From Diabrotica undecimpunctata (taxonomy: Eukaryota; Arthropoda; Insecta; Coleoptera; Chrysomelidae): a DNA stretch of 64,000 bases. The notes below the pieces were generated by a model that was not told the DNA's origin, made no database searches, and saw nothing but the letters and a program-made list of their open reading frames with translations. This document shows positions 1-14,837 of this stretch, piece by piece; the first letter of the stretch is position 1, and every line of letters starts with the position of its first letter. The translations under genes and the position numbers were made by a program. The stretch covers positions 123,461,961 through 123,525,960 of the forward strand of contig NC_092803.1 of assembly GCF_040954645.1 (NCBI RefSeq), in the 5' to 3' direction.

Positions 1-448
1 GCTTAGTATTGAACAGATTATAAATGAAGATCTGAATTTTATTATACATTTTATAGATAGTATATACTGAAAAAAAAAAAAAAAATAAAAAAGTTATAAC
101 CTGTTATAGTTTATTTTTATGAACGAGAGAGTAATTAGCATAATTTTAACTGGTAGCTCCGACCACTCCATGGGCGTGCTCAAGATTAATTGAAAAATTA
201 CTTTGAATAATTGTAAAAAATAAATGAATTATTTCAGTGTTATAAAGTGTTATGTGTATGTAAACAAAAGTGAACTCTTTTATCACACACTATATTAGAA
301 CTGACTGGCCTACATTAAAAAGGGTTTTAAAAAATTAACATTTTTTTTAATTTTTAAAAATTACAAAAGAGAAAAAGAGTTTTTAAAACCGTCTAAGGTA
401 TGTTAAATAGATGAATAAAAATATTAATATAAAACTTACAGCTACTTG
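1..448. other. AT-rich flank, no gene seen
   Basis: No coding frame or RNA gene is recognisable. The stretch is AT-rich, with a short poly(A) run near 70-85. It lies downstream of the transposase ORF and would contain that element's 3' end. I could not identify a convincing terminal inverted repeat pair with the other side. Confidence 0.5.
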
Positions 449-1816
449 TTACAAATCCAAATCAGAGTCAGAAGATGAACTTTCAGAAACAAGATTTATA
501 ATAACTGGCTCGATCATTTTATCAGTAATATTGTCCAGCTTCCACATTTTTTCCTCTTCTTTAATAGTGTGATTTACTGCCTTTTCCCAGTTTTCAGGTT
601 TTACATTATTTACGGCCTCCAAAAACAACTGTTTAACATCATGAATTTTAAAAGTGGTATTTTTTCTTGAAACTTCACTCTTTATCTGTGCCCATACCAG
701 TTCAATCGGGTTTAATTCACAATGATATGGTGGGGATCTAAGTACTGTCATTCCACGATTTTTGGCAATTTCATCAATTTCGTATTTTTTAAATTTTTCT
801 TTATGAAGGGCACACAACGAATAAAGTTCCTTTCTTATAGATCCGGGATGGTACGTAATATTTTTTGAACTCAGCCAATTCTGCAAGTCTTTTTTTAACC
901 ACTTGGTTGTGGGCAGTCCTTCTATAAGTCTGGAGTGATAACTTGCATTATCCATTACTATTACACAGTTCTTAGGAAGAAGATCTATCATTTCTTCGAA
1001 CCATTCTTGAAAGACATCAGCGTTCATGTCTTCATGGTAGTCACCGGTACGAGTTGATTCAAAAGTTAATACACCACCTTCAACAAAACCGTCTGAACTG
1101 CCAATGTGTACTATTATCAGCCTGCGTCCCTTTCCTGATGGTGGGTTTAAACCAGTAGATAAGTTATTTACAAAAGCGTGCCTTTGACTTGTAACAGTTT
1201 CATCCTGCCAAAATTTATTTGGTGTATGACCCTCGTTGATCCATGTTTCATCAAGATAAAATATTTTTCTTTTTTGGTTTCTCATTTCCTTTATGGTTCT
1301 TAGAAAATGTCTTCTCCATATGACAATATCGCTTCTTTCTAATAAAATAGACTTTCTGGGATTCTTTTTCCAGCGAAAGCCTATTTCTTTTAAAAGTTTC
1401 CATAACGTACTTCGACTCATTTCTGGGTAATCCTTATCATCTCGAACTGAGACAAGAACTTTATCCAATTTTGGAAATTCTTGTCTAAAGAAGAATTCAT
1501 GCACTTTCCGTCGAAGTCCTTCTTTAAAATGATATTCTATTTGAAATTTTGGTTTCCCTGGAGCATTACGTGGCATTTGAAAACTACCACATTTCTCTTC
1601 TTTAATAACTCTGTAAATCGTAGATTTCCCAACACCAAGTGTACTGCTAACTAACTCAACGGTCTCATCAACACTTTCACATAAACGTTTTTCTGTAAAT
1701 GATTTAAAACAATTAAATATTAATGTTTTTTCATTAACTGTTAGAGGACCAATTTTTCGGCGTTTACACGGCACTTCCAAATTTTCCATAACACTAGTAT
1801 ACACAATAAACTGCAC
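449..1816 (-). CDS. Sailor-like (DD82E) Tc1/mariner-superfamily transposase
   Basis: An uninterrupted 455-residue frame for a cut-and-paste DDE transposase. A helix-turn-helix-like segment lies around residues 35-75 (motif LGVGKSTIYRVIKEE), and a second winged-HTH-like part follows around 105-160. The catalytic residues are visible: D189 in FYLDETW, D289 in VIVMDNASYH and E372 in CELNPIELVW. I count 82 residues between the second D and the E, whereas classical Tc1 and mariner have 34. A DD82E spacing is the published hallmark of the Sailor group of IS630/Tc1/mariner elements, as I recall. The 80-residue insert is rich in K, W and L and looks like part of the protein, not junk. The Met at residue 10 (MENLEVP) is an equally plausible start. 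An acidic Ser/Asp tail ends the protein. No stop or frameshift breaks it, so it may be recent or domesticated. Terminal repeats were not found by eye. Confidence 0.85.
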   Translation of the reverse strand: MQFIVYTSVMENLEVPCKRRKIGPLTVNEKTLIFNCFKSFTEKRLCESVDETVELVSSTLGVGKSTIYRVIKEEKCGSFQMPRNAPGKPKFQIEYHFKEGLRRKVHEFFFRQEFPKLDKVLVSVRDDKDYPEMSRSTLWKLLKEIGFRWKKNPRKSILLERSDIVIWRRHFLRTIKEMRNQKRKIFYLDETWINEGHTPNKFWQDETVTSQRHAFVNNLSTGLNPPSGKGRRLIIVHIGSSDGFVEGGVLTFESTRTGDYHEDMNADVFQEWFEEMIDLLPKNCVIVMDNASYHSRLIEGLPTTKWLKKDLQNWLSSKNITYHPGSIRKELYSLCALHKEKFKKYEIDEIAKNRGMTVLRSPPYHCELNPIELVWAQIKSEVSRKNTTFKIHDVKQLFLEAVNNVKPENWEKAVNHTIKEEEKMWKLDNITDKMIEPVIINLVSESSSSDSDLDL

Positions 1817-1819
1817 CTT

Positions 1820-2032
1820 GCAACTGAAGTACCTACTTTTAGTGAACTGTTAAGAATTTTGAATACGCCACTTGGACCTTCCTATATACAAAATGGAAAA
1901 ACCCACTATCACATTTTCTGTGAAATAAGTTTAGAAGGTAATTATCTAGTCAATTACTGTCGTAGATTCCTGGAATTAAAGAATTAAATGTTTGATTGTT
2001 GAAACACTTACTTCGTGGAATGCACTCATTTC
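1820..2032. other. 5' flank of the transposase, no gene seen
   Basis: AT-rich sequence upstream of the - strand transposase. It should contain the promoter and one end of the element, but no TIR was recognised by eye. Confidence 0.4.
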
Positions 2033-2172
2033 AGATAAAATAAAACGTTTTATTTTATCTAAAGAATTAAACTTTATTTTGCAAATAGGCAAAGAATTAA
2101 ACTTTATTTTGCAAATAGATAAAATAAAACGTTTTATTTTATCTAAAGAATTAAACTTTATTTTGCAAATAG
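2033..2172. repeat. Tandem array of a 28-bp palindrome and a 28-bp AT-rich unit
   Basis: A perfect 28-bp palindrome centred on AAAACGTTTT occurs at 2033-2060 and again at 2117-2144. A unit beginning AAAGAATTAAACTTTATTTT occurs three times, at 2061-2088, 2091-2118 and 2145-2172. The order is palindrome, unit, unit, palindrome, unit, consistent with a tandem duplication. The frame open across it encodes only the repeated sequence and is unlikely to be a gene. Confidence 0.85.
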
Positions 2173-2189
2173 GTAGGTACTTATTAAAC

Positions 2190-2217
2190 TTTTATTGGTT
2201 ATATATAACCAATAAAA
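2190..2217. repeat. Second perfect 28-bp palindrome
   Basis: Both 14-base halves are exact reverse complements around a TATA centre (half-site TTTTATTGGTTATA). It is the same length as the palindromes at 2033 and 2117 but has a different sequence. The GATTGGTTATATCT core resembles the hairpin at 5494-5525. Confidence 0.8.
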
Positions 2218-2620
2218 TAAACATCTTACATTTCTTGCAAATTCATTAGTGCCTGTTAACCTCCATCACTCCGAAACTGGCAACCTTATTTAGGGATTAG
2301 TAAGCCTCACAACTATTGTATTCTATTCTGCTCCAACCTTTATACCTGGTGGTCATACTCAATTTAAAATTGTTTTCCTATATACTTCTGTAAACTTGTT
2401 GACAAATATCTGTTTTTCATTGAGTCACCCGTATCAACAGTTTAGGGATTTCCATACATAATTTATTGTTTTATTACTCTCTCATACATAAAAATACACT
2501 ATAAAAGATGATAGATATTCGTAAAATAACGCCATGGAAAAGAGAAGGCAATTATAATAAAATGAATTATTTTGTTGAAAAAAAAAAACTATAAAAATAA
2601 AGAAAATTATGTTTTTTCAA
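2218..2620. other. Spacer, no gene seen
   Basis: Unremarkable AT-rich sequence between the palindrome cluster and the SINE. No supported frame, RNA or repeat was seen. Confidence 0.4.

Positions 2621-4436
<1,816 letters not shown>

Positions 4437-4492
<56 letters not shown>
4437..4492. repeat. (TA)n microsatellite, right half
   Basis: Pure TA continuing the tract interrupted by the solo LTR. Confidence 0.95.
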
Positions 4493-4495
<3 letters not shown>

Positions 4496-4665
4496 TTTTC
4501 ACCAGCTTTTGATTGAGCCTTCATATAAGCGTGTGGCATAAACACTATCAAAGTTATTATAAATGTTTATAAGTTAAAAAGTCAGCTCTTTTTCAAACTG
4601 AACTGAAGCTTCAAAGAATCGATTGCAATTTACAAAATACCTACAGAGTCACTGTTTGGGCAAGA

Positions 4666-5433
4666 GCAGTTATTTAAATAATCGATGTCCGGGATAAACA
4701 ATTTAAATAACTTATACTGAATAACTATTTGCTCTAGCTACTTGACATTTAACACACTTTAATACCTCATTAATAGCCATAATTTCAAGTAGGTACATTA
4801 CAAGTCGTTATACAAAAAACAAAGCAATTAACATTTATAAATTACTGCGAAAATAATGTTTTTTTGCAATTATCTTAACAATTTTATAGGCAATAAATAT
4901 TTTTTTCACTTTTTAAGTTAAAAAAAAACAAAGCAAAACCAACTGTACGTCTTTACGGATCTGCTACTCTTTATAACGCTTTTAAAACCCTCAAATATCT
5001 GTATAAGATCCTTAAGTGTTTTTTTCACAGTTTTTGACTGAAAAACTGAAAAAAAACTGTAAAAAAGTTGAAAAATCCTATACAGGTATTTAAAGGTGCT
5101 AAAAGATATATGAGATGCAGCTGATGATAATTATGTGGTGACGTACTGCTAATTTTGCTTTTTTTTTATTTAACAACGGTAAAAAGTGAAAAAAAAAATA
5201 GTTTTTGCGGAAAAACATTTCTCGTGCATTTTAGAGAAAAATGGTTCAAATCCATATTTTTGCAATAATTTATAAATGTTAATAACTTTGTTTTTTATAC
5301 AATGATATAATTATAATATAACTATTAAAATTGTGCCATTTAATGAGTTAGTGCTAAATTTCAAACGGATGCACCAAATAGCTTATAAGTTATTTAATTT
5401 GTTTATCCTGGATAGCGATTATTTAAACAACTT
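4666..5433. repeat. Long imperfect inverted repeat (foldback element)
   Basis: Left-arm landmarks recur in reverse complement on the right. ATTTAAATAATCGATGTCC near 4671 matches GGATAGCGATTATTTAAA near 5410. The run near 4815 containing AAAAAACAAAG and AACATTTATAAATTA matches TAATTTATAAATGTTAATAA near 5269. Arms are about 350 bp around an AT-rich centre near 5030-5060. No coding capacity is seen. It is probably a foldback or MITE-like element. The ends are approximate. Confidence 0.7.
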
Positions 5434-5493
5434 GACACTAGTTATAAGATCAGCAATTTGCACAATTTATATTTTTGAAGACTAATAAGTAAA

Positions 5494-5525
5494 GATTGGT
5501 TATATCTTATCAGATATAACCAATC
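5494..5525. repeat. Hairpin with 14-bp perfect arms
   Basis: GATTGGTTATATCT is followed after a 4-base loop by its exact reverse complement. It resembles the palindrome at 2190-2217 in sequence. Its function is unknown. Confidence 0.75.
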
Positions 5526-6149
5526 ACAAGGCTTATTATAATAATAAGTAATTACACACTTCCCTTTACAAAATGTTTACTTAGAAAGTTGAGAATTTGT
5601 GAAGATGGTTATCGGCTTAAAATTTCACTAATTAGGTATAATCATAGGTATTTCATTATTACTTTATCTAGGTATATGGTAATTTAAGGAACATCAAAAG
5701 GGACAAACTTTATTTATGTTCTCTGCTACATGTAGATTATACTTACTTACTTAATATACCACCTTTTTTTAAAATATATTTCTCCACGAAATATGAAATG
5801 AGTGAAAAATATTTATCTGATATTGGCTCGTTTTTGACAAATTATAATTTCAATTGCAACTGTAATAAACATTGATTTCCACGTAAACAAAACTAAACAA
5901 AATAATCCAATTTTGACGTTACGAATTATACCGTTACAAATAGTTGTACTACCGAACTGTCGATATTACGGATTGCCGCCGTTACGAATAGACGGCGTTA
6001 TGAATTGTAAACTAAAATAAAAAAATAAAATAAAAGATTAAATGATAGATAAACAATAAAAGAATAAATTAAAAGAGTAAATGATAGATAAACAATTAAA
6101 TGAGCATACTACGAGCTTTTTAAATAGTCCATTGTCTAAGCTATCTTCC
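5526..6149. other. Spacer with short direct repeats, no gene seen
   Basis: AT-rich. A 17-base segment, AAATGATAGATAAACAA, is directly repeated near 6039 and 6078. There is a small GC-rich imperfect inverted repeat around 5974-5998. No supported gene. Confidence 0.4.
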
Positions 6150-7975
6150 TTGCTTAATATTTATATGCGTTTCTGGATGCACCATATCTGTATCTGTAGA
6201 GTAGGGAGGGCGAGTTAAGTTTCACAGCACGTAGGCCACAATTGACCCATTGTGCATCCTCCCAGGGAGCTGTCACCCTTAGCTCATTGTCCATCCTGCC
6301 ATTTCTAGGAAGGTGGACAAGCCACCAGGAGACATCTCTATTATGTGGGCAGGTGTGGGCCAGGACTCGCCGAACGCGTACTCTCGTATTAACGATAACT
6401 CCGGGCATTCACATAGAACATTCTCTACAGTTTCGTCTTCTCGTTCACACTTCCTACATAGAGGTGTGTTTGCTAGCCCCAGTGTGTGGACGTGTTTGCT
6501 TAGTTGACAATGACCAGTTAAAAAGCCAACTCTCAAACGTAGGTTTTTCCTGGTCATTCCCAAGTACTTCTTTGATGCTGACTCTTCAAGGTTACTTAGT
6601 GCGTGGCAAGTTTACATCCTTGCCCTTCTTCCCATCTTTTTACGGTTTGCGTATGGGAGTGACATTTGACAATTTCCGCGATTGTTGTAGTTGACCAACC
6701 AAAAATATCCCCAGGGCCTAAGAGTCTTAGGCCTGCCATCTTCCTAGATAATTGGTCAGCAATGCGGTTGCCTTTATTCCTATTATGTCCTTTAACCCAC
6801 CTCAGGATGATGGTATTACCATCCGAAGCTTGAGTTAGTGACTCGTGACACTCCATTACTACCCCTGATGTGACACGTGGTATATTCAAGGTTAGTAGCG
6901 CTTGTCTGCTATCTGTGCAGATCATTATAGTTTTCCCTGCTATACCTTTTTGGGTTATCTCTTTTGCGACTATGGAGATACCAGTCAGTTCTGTCTGAAC
7001 TACGCTGGCATTTTTGCCCATACCCCACTTTATTCTTAGGTTCAGTGATCTGGAGTGTATCCCGCATCCTGAGCCTTCTTTCATGTTGGAACCATCGGTG
7101 TATATACAATAGGCATTTGCCACGTTGGTCTTCCTATACTGTCTTGTTTCGATATTGTAGGGTTTGTTAAAGACAAACTTTGGTTCAATTGAGTCGCAGC
7201 CTGCCTGTAGCACTGGTAGCGCATTCAGCTCTCCCCACCAGAAACGAGTTCTCAGTTGTCCTATTCCTACATTAAGGTTTGCGCCAGCTGAGCGCAGTCG
7301 CATTATTGTCAGGTACCTCAAGGTACTTCACCTCGTCAGAAAAATTTAGACTGTAGCTTAGAATCCTTGGGGGTATTAAGCCAGTGATTCTTCTTTTCCT
7401 TGTAAAGCTTTGCAGGATAGCAATATCGTCTGCATAGGCTATTGTGTAGAAACCGTTGCTGCTGAGTTGGTCAACCAGGGTATCTAGAACTATGTTCCAG
7501 AGAAGTGGTGATAGCAACCCTCCCTATGGACACCCCCTCGTAACCATGCCTCTAACAGAAACGTCTTCTACATTTGTGCTTATTGCTCTATTAGAGAGCA
7601 TACTGAATATCCATTCGCTTACAGCCAGGGGAACATTCTTGACGTTGAGCTGTTGGGTGATGGTTGGGAATGTGGTTTTTTCAAACGCTCCCTCAATGTC
7701 TATGAATATACCTAGAGTGGATTCTTTATTATCCAGCGATCTTTCAATTCTTTCCACTACGTGATGCAGTGCAGAATCGGTAGATCTTCCCGAAGTATAT
7801 GCATGCCGATTTGGGTGAAGTGGGTTATGGACCAGAACTTCATCCCTTATGTACCTCTCGCATAGCCCTTTAATCGGTTTCTACAGAATGGATGTAAGGC
7901 TAATTGGTCGGAAAGCCTTTGGTAGGGTGTAGTCCATACTATCTGGTTTTGGTATGGATGCACCCTATTAGACAG
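6150..7975 (-). pseudogene. Broken I/R1-type LINE: reverse transcriptase plus RNase H
   Basis: Several open blocks on one strand together make the 3' two-thirds of a non-LTR retrotransposon ORF2. Reading right to left, fingers motifs IPKP and AFRPISLTS lie near 7880-7950. The first palm motif FIDIEGAF is near 7700, and the catalytic box YADDIAIL is near 7430. An RNase H domain beginning YTDGSNMKEGSG is near 7100, with a later TDSRQALL. A C-terminal cysteine cluster (CRKCEREDETVENVLCEC) is near 6440. Frameshifts separate the blocks. RNase H downstream of RT points to the I/R1 group. The endonuclease is missing, so the copy is 5' truncated and dead. Confidence 0.82.
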
Positions 7976-8692
7976 GTCCAAACACTGTTTGTATGAGAAA
8001 ATAAAATTGTTTTACTATTTTTCTTACAATTTCGTCATATTTTCTCGAGTTTTATTGACACTTACAAACTAGAGAACAAAATTACATGCGATGTTAAATA
8101 TGAATTAAATCTATAAGATATGCACTGGTCACTTATTATATTTTAATTTGATTGATTGCTTAATCATTTATAAGATTTAATAGTAATAAAAGATAAACAG
8201 TTACTAAATTTAAAAACCTGGAACTACAGTCATTTGCTTGAAATGTAAAAAAAAAGCAAATATATGTGAAAATAGCCACGGTTGTAGTGACGTCAATCCA
8301 AAGAAGTATATTTATCTGTTTGTAAGTGAATTTAAAATTGCTGTTTTTACTATTTTCCTTACACTTTTATCATATTTTCTTACCCTTTAAACCTTCTTTG
8401 GACTTCTAGAAATATTTAAAATCAAAATTAGCCAAATCGGCCCAGTCGTTCTCGAGAGGCGAGAAGTGTATATCATAGTCTGCAAAAAAAAACCTGAGCA
8501 ACATTTGAAACCATGCACTGTGCTAGAGAAATTAACATTTCGAATGAACTAAAGCGAACTGAAGCGAATCAATATATACACAAATAGCCAAGCAGCCATG
8601 GAGACTCTTATAAGGCTTAAGGTGGACTCTAGGCTAGTGTGGGAATTATTAGAGGAAGTCGATAGACTGGCAGCATATAAATGGTATTGGTT
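7976..8692. other. Spacer with internal direct repeat, no gene seen
   Basis: A segment around 8008-8056 (TTTTACTATTTTTCTTACA-type) is partly repeated about 330 bp downstream, near 8338. No coding frame is supported. Confidence 0.4.
8404..8464 (+). repeat. Dispersed repeat copy, CAGTCGTTCTCGA motif
   Basis: The segment containing GCCAAATCGGCCCAGTCGTT is matched in reverse complement at 48410-48478. The spacing of AT-rich flanking bases is similar in both. It probably belongs to an unrecognised dispersed DNA element. Confidence 0.55.
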
Positions 8693-9700
8693 TCAAGTCA
8701 CTGGAAACATACGGCAATAATAGAAAAGCATCAGCGCCAAAATACTTTGATCCATAACTGGCCGTTGTAAATGCCAAAAAGCATCGTTCACAATCGGGGA
8801 GGATCCTAAAACAAAAAAATCTCTTTTTCTAGTGCCTATCCGTTTCGGATGTTGGCGACCATCATGGCAATCTGTATTTTGCACAATGCTGCTCTGAAAA
8901 TATTTGTGGTGGTTGTTTTGAACCACGTACGTAGATTTTTTAGCCAGGAAATCCTTCACCTTCCTGGTCATTGTTTTTCTTTCTTTTCCTTGTAGAATTA
9001 TTTTCATTATATTAATTAAGTAATTTTCGAGGTATTCGATTTTGGCTGTTTTTGACAATCGTGGTCTGTGTAGAATATCTTCAAGATTCGACGATAAAGC
9101 CACATTTCGAAAGTCTCAATTTTCTCACAGGTAGCGTCTGTGAGAGTCCACGACATAACTCCGTACGACAGTATAGGAAAGATATAACATCGTAGTAACC
9201 TGATTTTTATGGGTACTGATAGATAGATTATGGCATTTTAATAGCTTAGCAATTTTTTGAAATGCAGATCTTGTTTTCTCTATCCTACAATTGATTTCTA
9301 GGGAATGGTCCCAATTTTCATCGACGTTCGTACCAAGGTAGGTGTATGTTTTTACTAGTTCTATTGGTTTACCATTCACACTGATTCTTTTAGTTTGCTG
9401 TTCCTTCTTAGAGATTATCATACATTTTGTTTTCGTAATGTTCACTAAAAGTACATATCTCTGACTTACATCTGTGATTTTATTCATTAACTCCTGGAGG
9501 GCTTCATAAGTGTCAGCGAATAGAACCGTGTCATCCGCGTATCTAATGTTATTGATACATTCTCCGTTAATTCGAATTCCGGCTTTAACATTCTTTACTG
9601 CTACTTATATGCTTGATATATTGAATAGCAGGGGTGATAGTATACATCCCTGTCGGACCTCCCGTTTTATTTTGATATCATAGGATTTTCCTGCATCTGT
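8693..9700 (-). pseudogene. RTE-like LINE reverse-transcriptase fragment
   Basis: Degraded RT. A GC(I/L)LSPLLF-like block (QGCILSPLLFNI with changes) lies near 9620-9660. A divergent catalytic region follows near 9500-9540. The post-palm region from 9487 leftwards reads ...TKTKCMIISKKEQQ..., then VNGKPIELVKTYTYLGTNVD and later IEKTRSAFQKIAKLL, which is the typical thumb region of RTE/BovB-like elements. Stops and frameshifts interrupt it. A roughly 90-bp dispersed repeat (8831-8920) is embedded at its 3' side. Confidence 0.75.
8831..8920. repeat. About 90-bp dispersed repeat, copy 1
   Basis: Starts AGTGCCTATCCGTTTCGGAT and runs to GGTGGTTGTTTTGAAC. A close copy lies at 53565-53653, also within an RTE-like relic on the same strand. 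It may be a small insertion or a conserved part of that LINE family. Confidence 0.75.
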
Positions 9701-9784
9701 ACAGATAGACGATGTTTAATTCCAGTAAAGATTGCTAATAATTGTTAGATCACAGATGTTTATTCTAATATTTGTTAATTCTAA

Positions 9785-9900
9785 ATCAGATTGTCGTGCT
9801 TTACTTCATGGAGACTTAAGTTAAAGAATCTGCATGTAGCAGAGGACCTGAAACTGTCAACCATATCTTGCATGACTGCGGGTCATTACTACCGAGTAAC
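9785..9900 (+). pseudogene. LINE C-terminal cysteine-knuckle fragment
   Basis: A short + strand block reads PETVNHILHDCGS. It resembles the ETVxHILxxC part of the zinc-knuckle tail of R1/I/Jockey-type ORF2 proteins. Nothing else of the element is recognisable nearby. Confidence 0.4.
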
Positions 9901-11727
9901 TTCAAAAACATATGGTACCCCTTCTCTAGACCAGTATAAACTAGTACAAGGTTCCAGAATACTGGAAATAGATATTACATATAAGTAAATGAAAGATGTA
10001 CAAAAAGCCAACTGGTGGCAGTACGACTGGCTTGCAGTTTACTGGCTTCATGAAAAAAGAGTAGCAAAACAACGTGCAGTTACGGTGTTGCGACTACCAA
10101 ATTGTCATTGAGAATTTAACCTTATTAAAGTGAATGGGCTCGGAAGAAGGAATATTTCGCGAGAAAGAATACCACATTTAACCGAGGTCCTCAAAGCAGA
10201 GGAAGACAAATTCTAGAAATTCGATATGATAGTAACAGAAACAATAAAATAATTATAATTACTTTGGGAAATATAGTGACGACGATGATGATTCTATCTA
10301 ATCCGAATAAAACGGCACATTTATTTAGATATGTAATAAATATATGTATTTGATTATCGACATTTTTCTATTTTTCTATGCTTAAGTAAATGCATGTTCT
10401 CCGCCACTGATTTTGGCTTAAACCATTAAGGCTTATTTCTTTAAATTTTTTGTTGTATTGTATTCGAAATTTATTTGAAAAAACTGAAACAAAAAAGTAT
10501 CGATATTTATAATGTACTTTGAACAGTGCTGTTTAAAGACCGTTATATTTTGCTGTGCTATCAAGCTTTTCCAAACCGAATATAATTTAAAATAACATAC
10601 AGAACGCGTCATTTAAAATAATGAAGTTGACTTCAGCTTCCAGTACAACTAGAATTCACCGAAAATCGAGATCATTATGATTCGAAAGATCAATGCTATA
10701 ACCCTTATAACTAATTTTCAGATTTTTATTTTGACTCTTTTTTTTATAACGTCTAATGTGCCATCGAGACAATCACCCTGTATAAACGTTAAACGTTGTT
10801 CGTTATATTAGACCAGAGACAGCCAATGATAAAATAAAAACAATATTTCTTAGAAATTGCTCTTAGCAAAAGAAAAAAATATTACCAATATTATACCAAT
10901 ACATATTATGTAAAAAATAAAATAATCTCTTTAGCATACCAAAACCCTAATGATTGATTTATTCCTTTGCTCTCTATTGTATCCATTGTCTCAACAATAT
11001 AAATTTTAATTGTCTACTATTACGAATATCTTCTTATTTAATATCCACTTGCATAAAAAGTGGTAATTATTCATCGAGAGAATTGATACCTACGGTTCGA
11101 GAATGTGTAATTTCCTTTTTCTTTGACAACTATCTTTTGTTTATGTTTATATCGACCACGAAAACAAAAAAGCAATTTGAATTTTAATGTGTAAACTATC
11201 CTGTATATCTTCAAAACTAGATGGATAGTAGTAGCGTGAAGATTTAACATTTAAACAATGATACTCTTGAAGTTTCCGGCTGATTATTTTTAGAGATTTA
11301 ATTTTAGAAAATGTAAATTCAGTTTTTCAGAGAGGTAATATTCTATGTATTTGTTTTATTTTCCTAAATAATTAGGTTATTATACTAAAAAACAATCTTT
11401 GATATATTAAATATTTCCACTTCAAAATTGGACGTGTGCCGTTGGTTGCTTTTTATATTTTATGGGTGAAAACGACCCCTATTAGAAAAAAATCATATTG
11501 TAAATTCAAGCAATTTGGACATTCAGTGACATTAAATTTAGATTTCTTTACTGTTTTAATTTTTGAGCACATAATTTTTACTCTCATAAAAACCAACCCT
11601 TGCGAAGAAATTTGAGTAGTTGTAGTATTTTTTTTTTCATTGAAACTATAAATATAATGTTTTGAATCAAAATGTTATGAATTTATTTTATTTTAAGCTA
11701 AACAAGAACCCTTATTAGTTTCTAAGG
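9901..11727. other. Spacer, no gene seen
   Basis: AT-rich sequence without a supported coding frame, RNA or structured repeat. Short open frames (for example 10954-11187) have low-complexity composition and no recognisable domain. Confidence 0.4.
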
Positions 11728-11867
11728 ATGGGTGAAAGTATATCTATGCCTTCCATCCATCCTATGGCGCTACAGCCCAGTTCGAGCCTTGGCTTCTCTC
11801 ATCAAACCTCTCCATCCGTTACGGTCAGTAGCCATTCTCCTCCACGATTGACTGCCAAGGAGATATA
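11728..11867 (-). mobile_element. LINE 3'-end-like sequence next to (TA)n
   Basis: Contains TGGCGCTACAGCCCA followed by GAGCCTTGGCTTCTC, a motif common in insect LINE 3' regions as I recall. The same 15-base core recurs at 14350. It adjoins the (TA)n at 11868 and the RTE-like coding remains to its right, so it may be that element's 3' region. Confidence 0.5.
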
Positions 11868-14040
<2,173 letters not shown>

Positions 14041-14342
14041 CCGGCATTTTTGACTTTAGATTTCGTAACTATGGGGTTTTACCGGGTTGCGCAGAACCCC
14101 CTTTTCGGAGGGCCATTTCACCCGGTCTCGTCAGTTCCCGACCCAACTTTCCACCCGGGTTGGATATCGGATCTCCAGCTGGGTTGCTCGGTTAACAGGT
14201 GAGGCCAGCGTGAAGGTGAGAGTCGGATTTGAGTAGAAGAGGCTAGTTGGAATAAACTGGAAAACTGGAATCAACTTCATGTATTCGCATTCTACCCCTT
14301 TATCCCCATGAAATGACAATAAATACTCATTTTTTCTCTCTC
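14041..14342. other. Probable 5' untranslated region of the LINE at 12052-14040
   Basis: More GC-rich than its surroundings (for example ACCGGGTTGCGCAGAACCCC near 14082). It lies immediately upstream of the endonuclease start on the - strand, so it is plausibly the 5' UTR. No coding motif is seen. Confidence 0.35.
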
Positions 14343-14660
14343 TCTCCAATGGCGCTACAGCCCAAAGGAGGTATAGTTTGGAGCAGGCTTGGCCTGCTTT
14401 AAACTATGCCTCCGGCCTTGCTGGTCCCGCGTTGATCTTCTCCAGGTTCTCACGTCTATAAAATTTTACGCTTCTGCTGCCGCTTCGTCCTTCCACATTT
14501 TCCGTGATTACATGACCAGCCTATCGAAGTCTTTGAAGTTTAACGAATTCTGAGATCGGTGCCTCTTTGAACTGTTGGTAGAGTTCATGGTGATACCTAG
14601 ATTTGCATACTCCTTTTTCTTTAATATGTCCAAATATCTTCCCTAGGACTTTCGAAGACT
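14343..14660 (-). mobile_element. LINE 3'-region-like fragment with hairpin
   Basis: Shares TGGCGCTACAGCCCA with 11764. It continues with a hairpin whose arms are GGAGGTATAGTTT and AAACTATGCCTCC, around 14367-14414. The rest resembles an untranslated LINE tail. There is no coding domain. Confidence 0.4.
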
Positions 14661-14837
14661 TATAAGACAAATATCTTATCATAGGATTATAGGTGAACGA
14701 GAAATAACATAGCAGCCACAGCGACCTGAGACCTATTTGTTACAGGAACTTGATCATCTGTGGCAACATTGTTGTAAAGGTTGTATCAAAACCTATACAG
14801 ACTCGACAGAGCTCATTACTGTTGAAGGCTGAGGAGG

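Noticed and set aside
2033..2172. CRISPR-like array
   Set aside because: Three AT-rich units with no consistent spacers, in a eukaryotic setting; a simple tandem duplication explains it.
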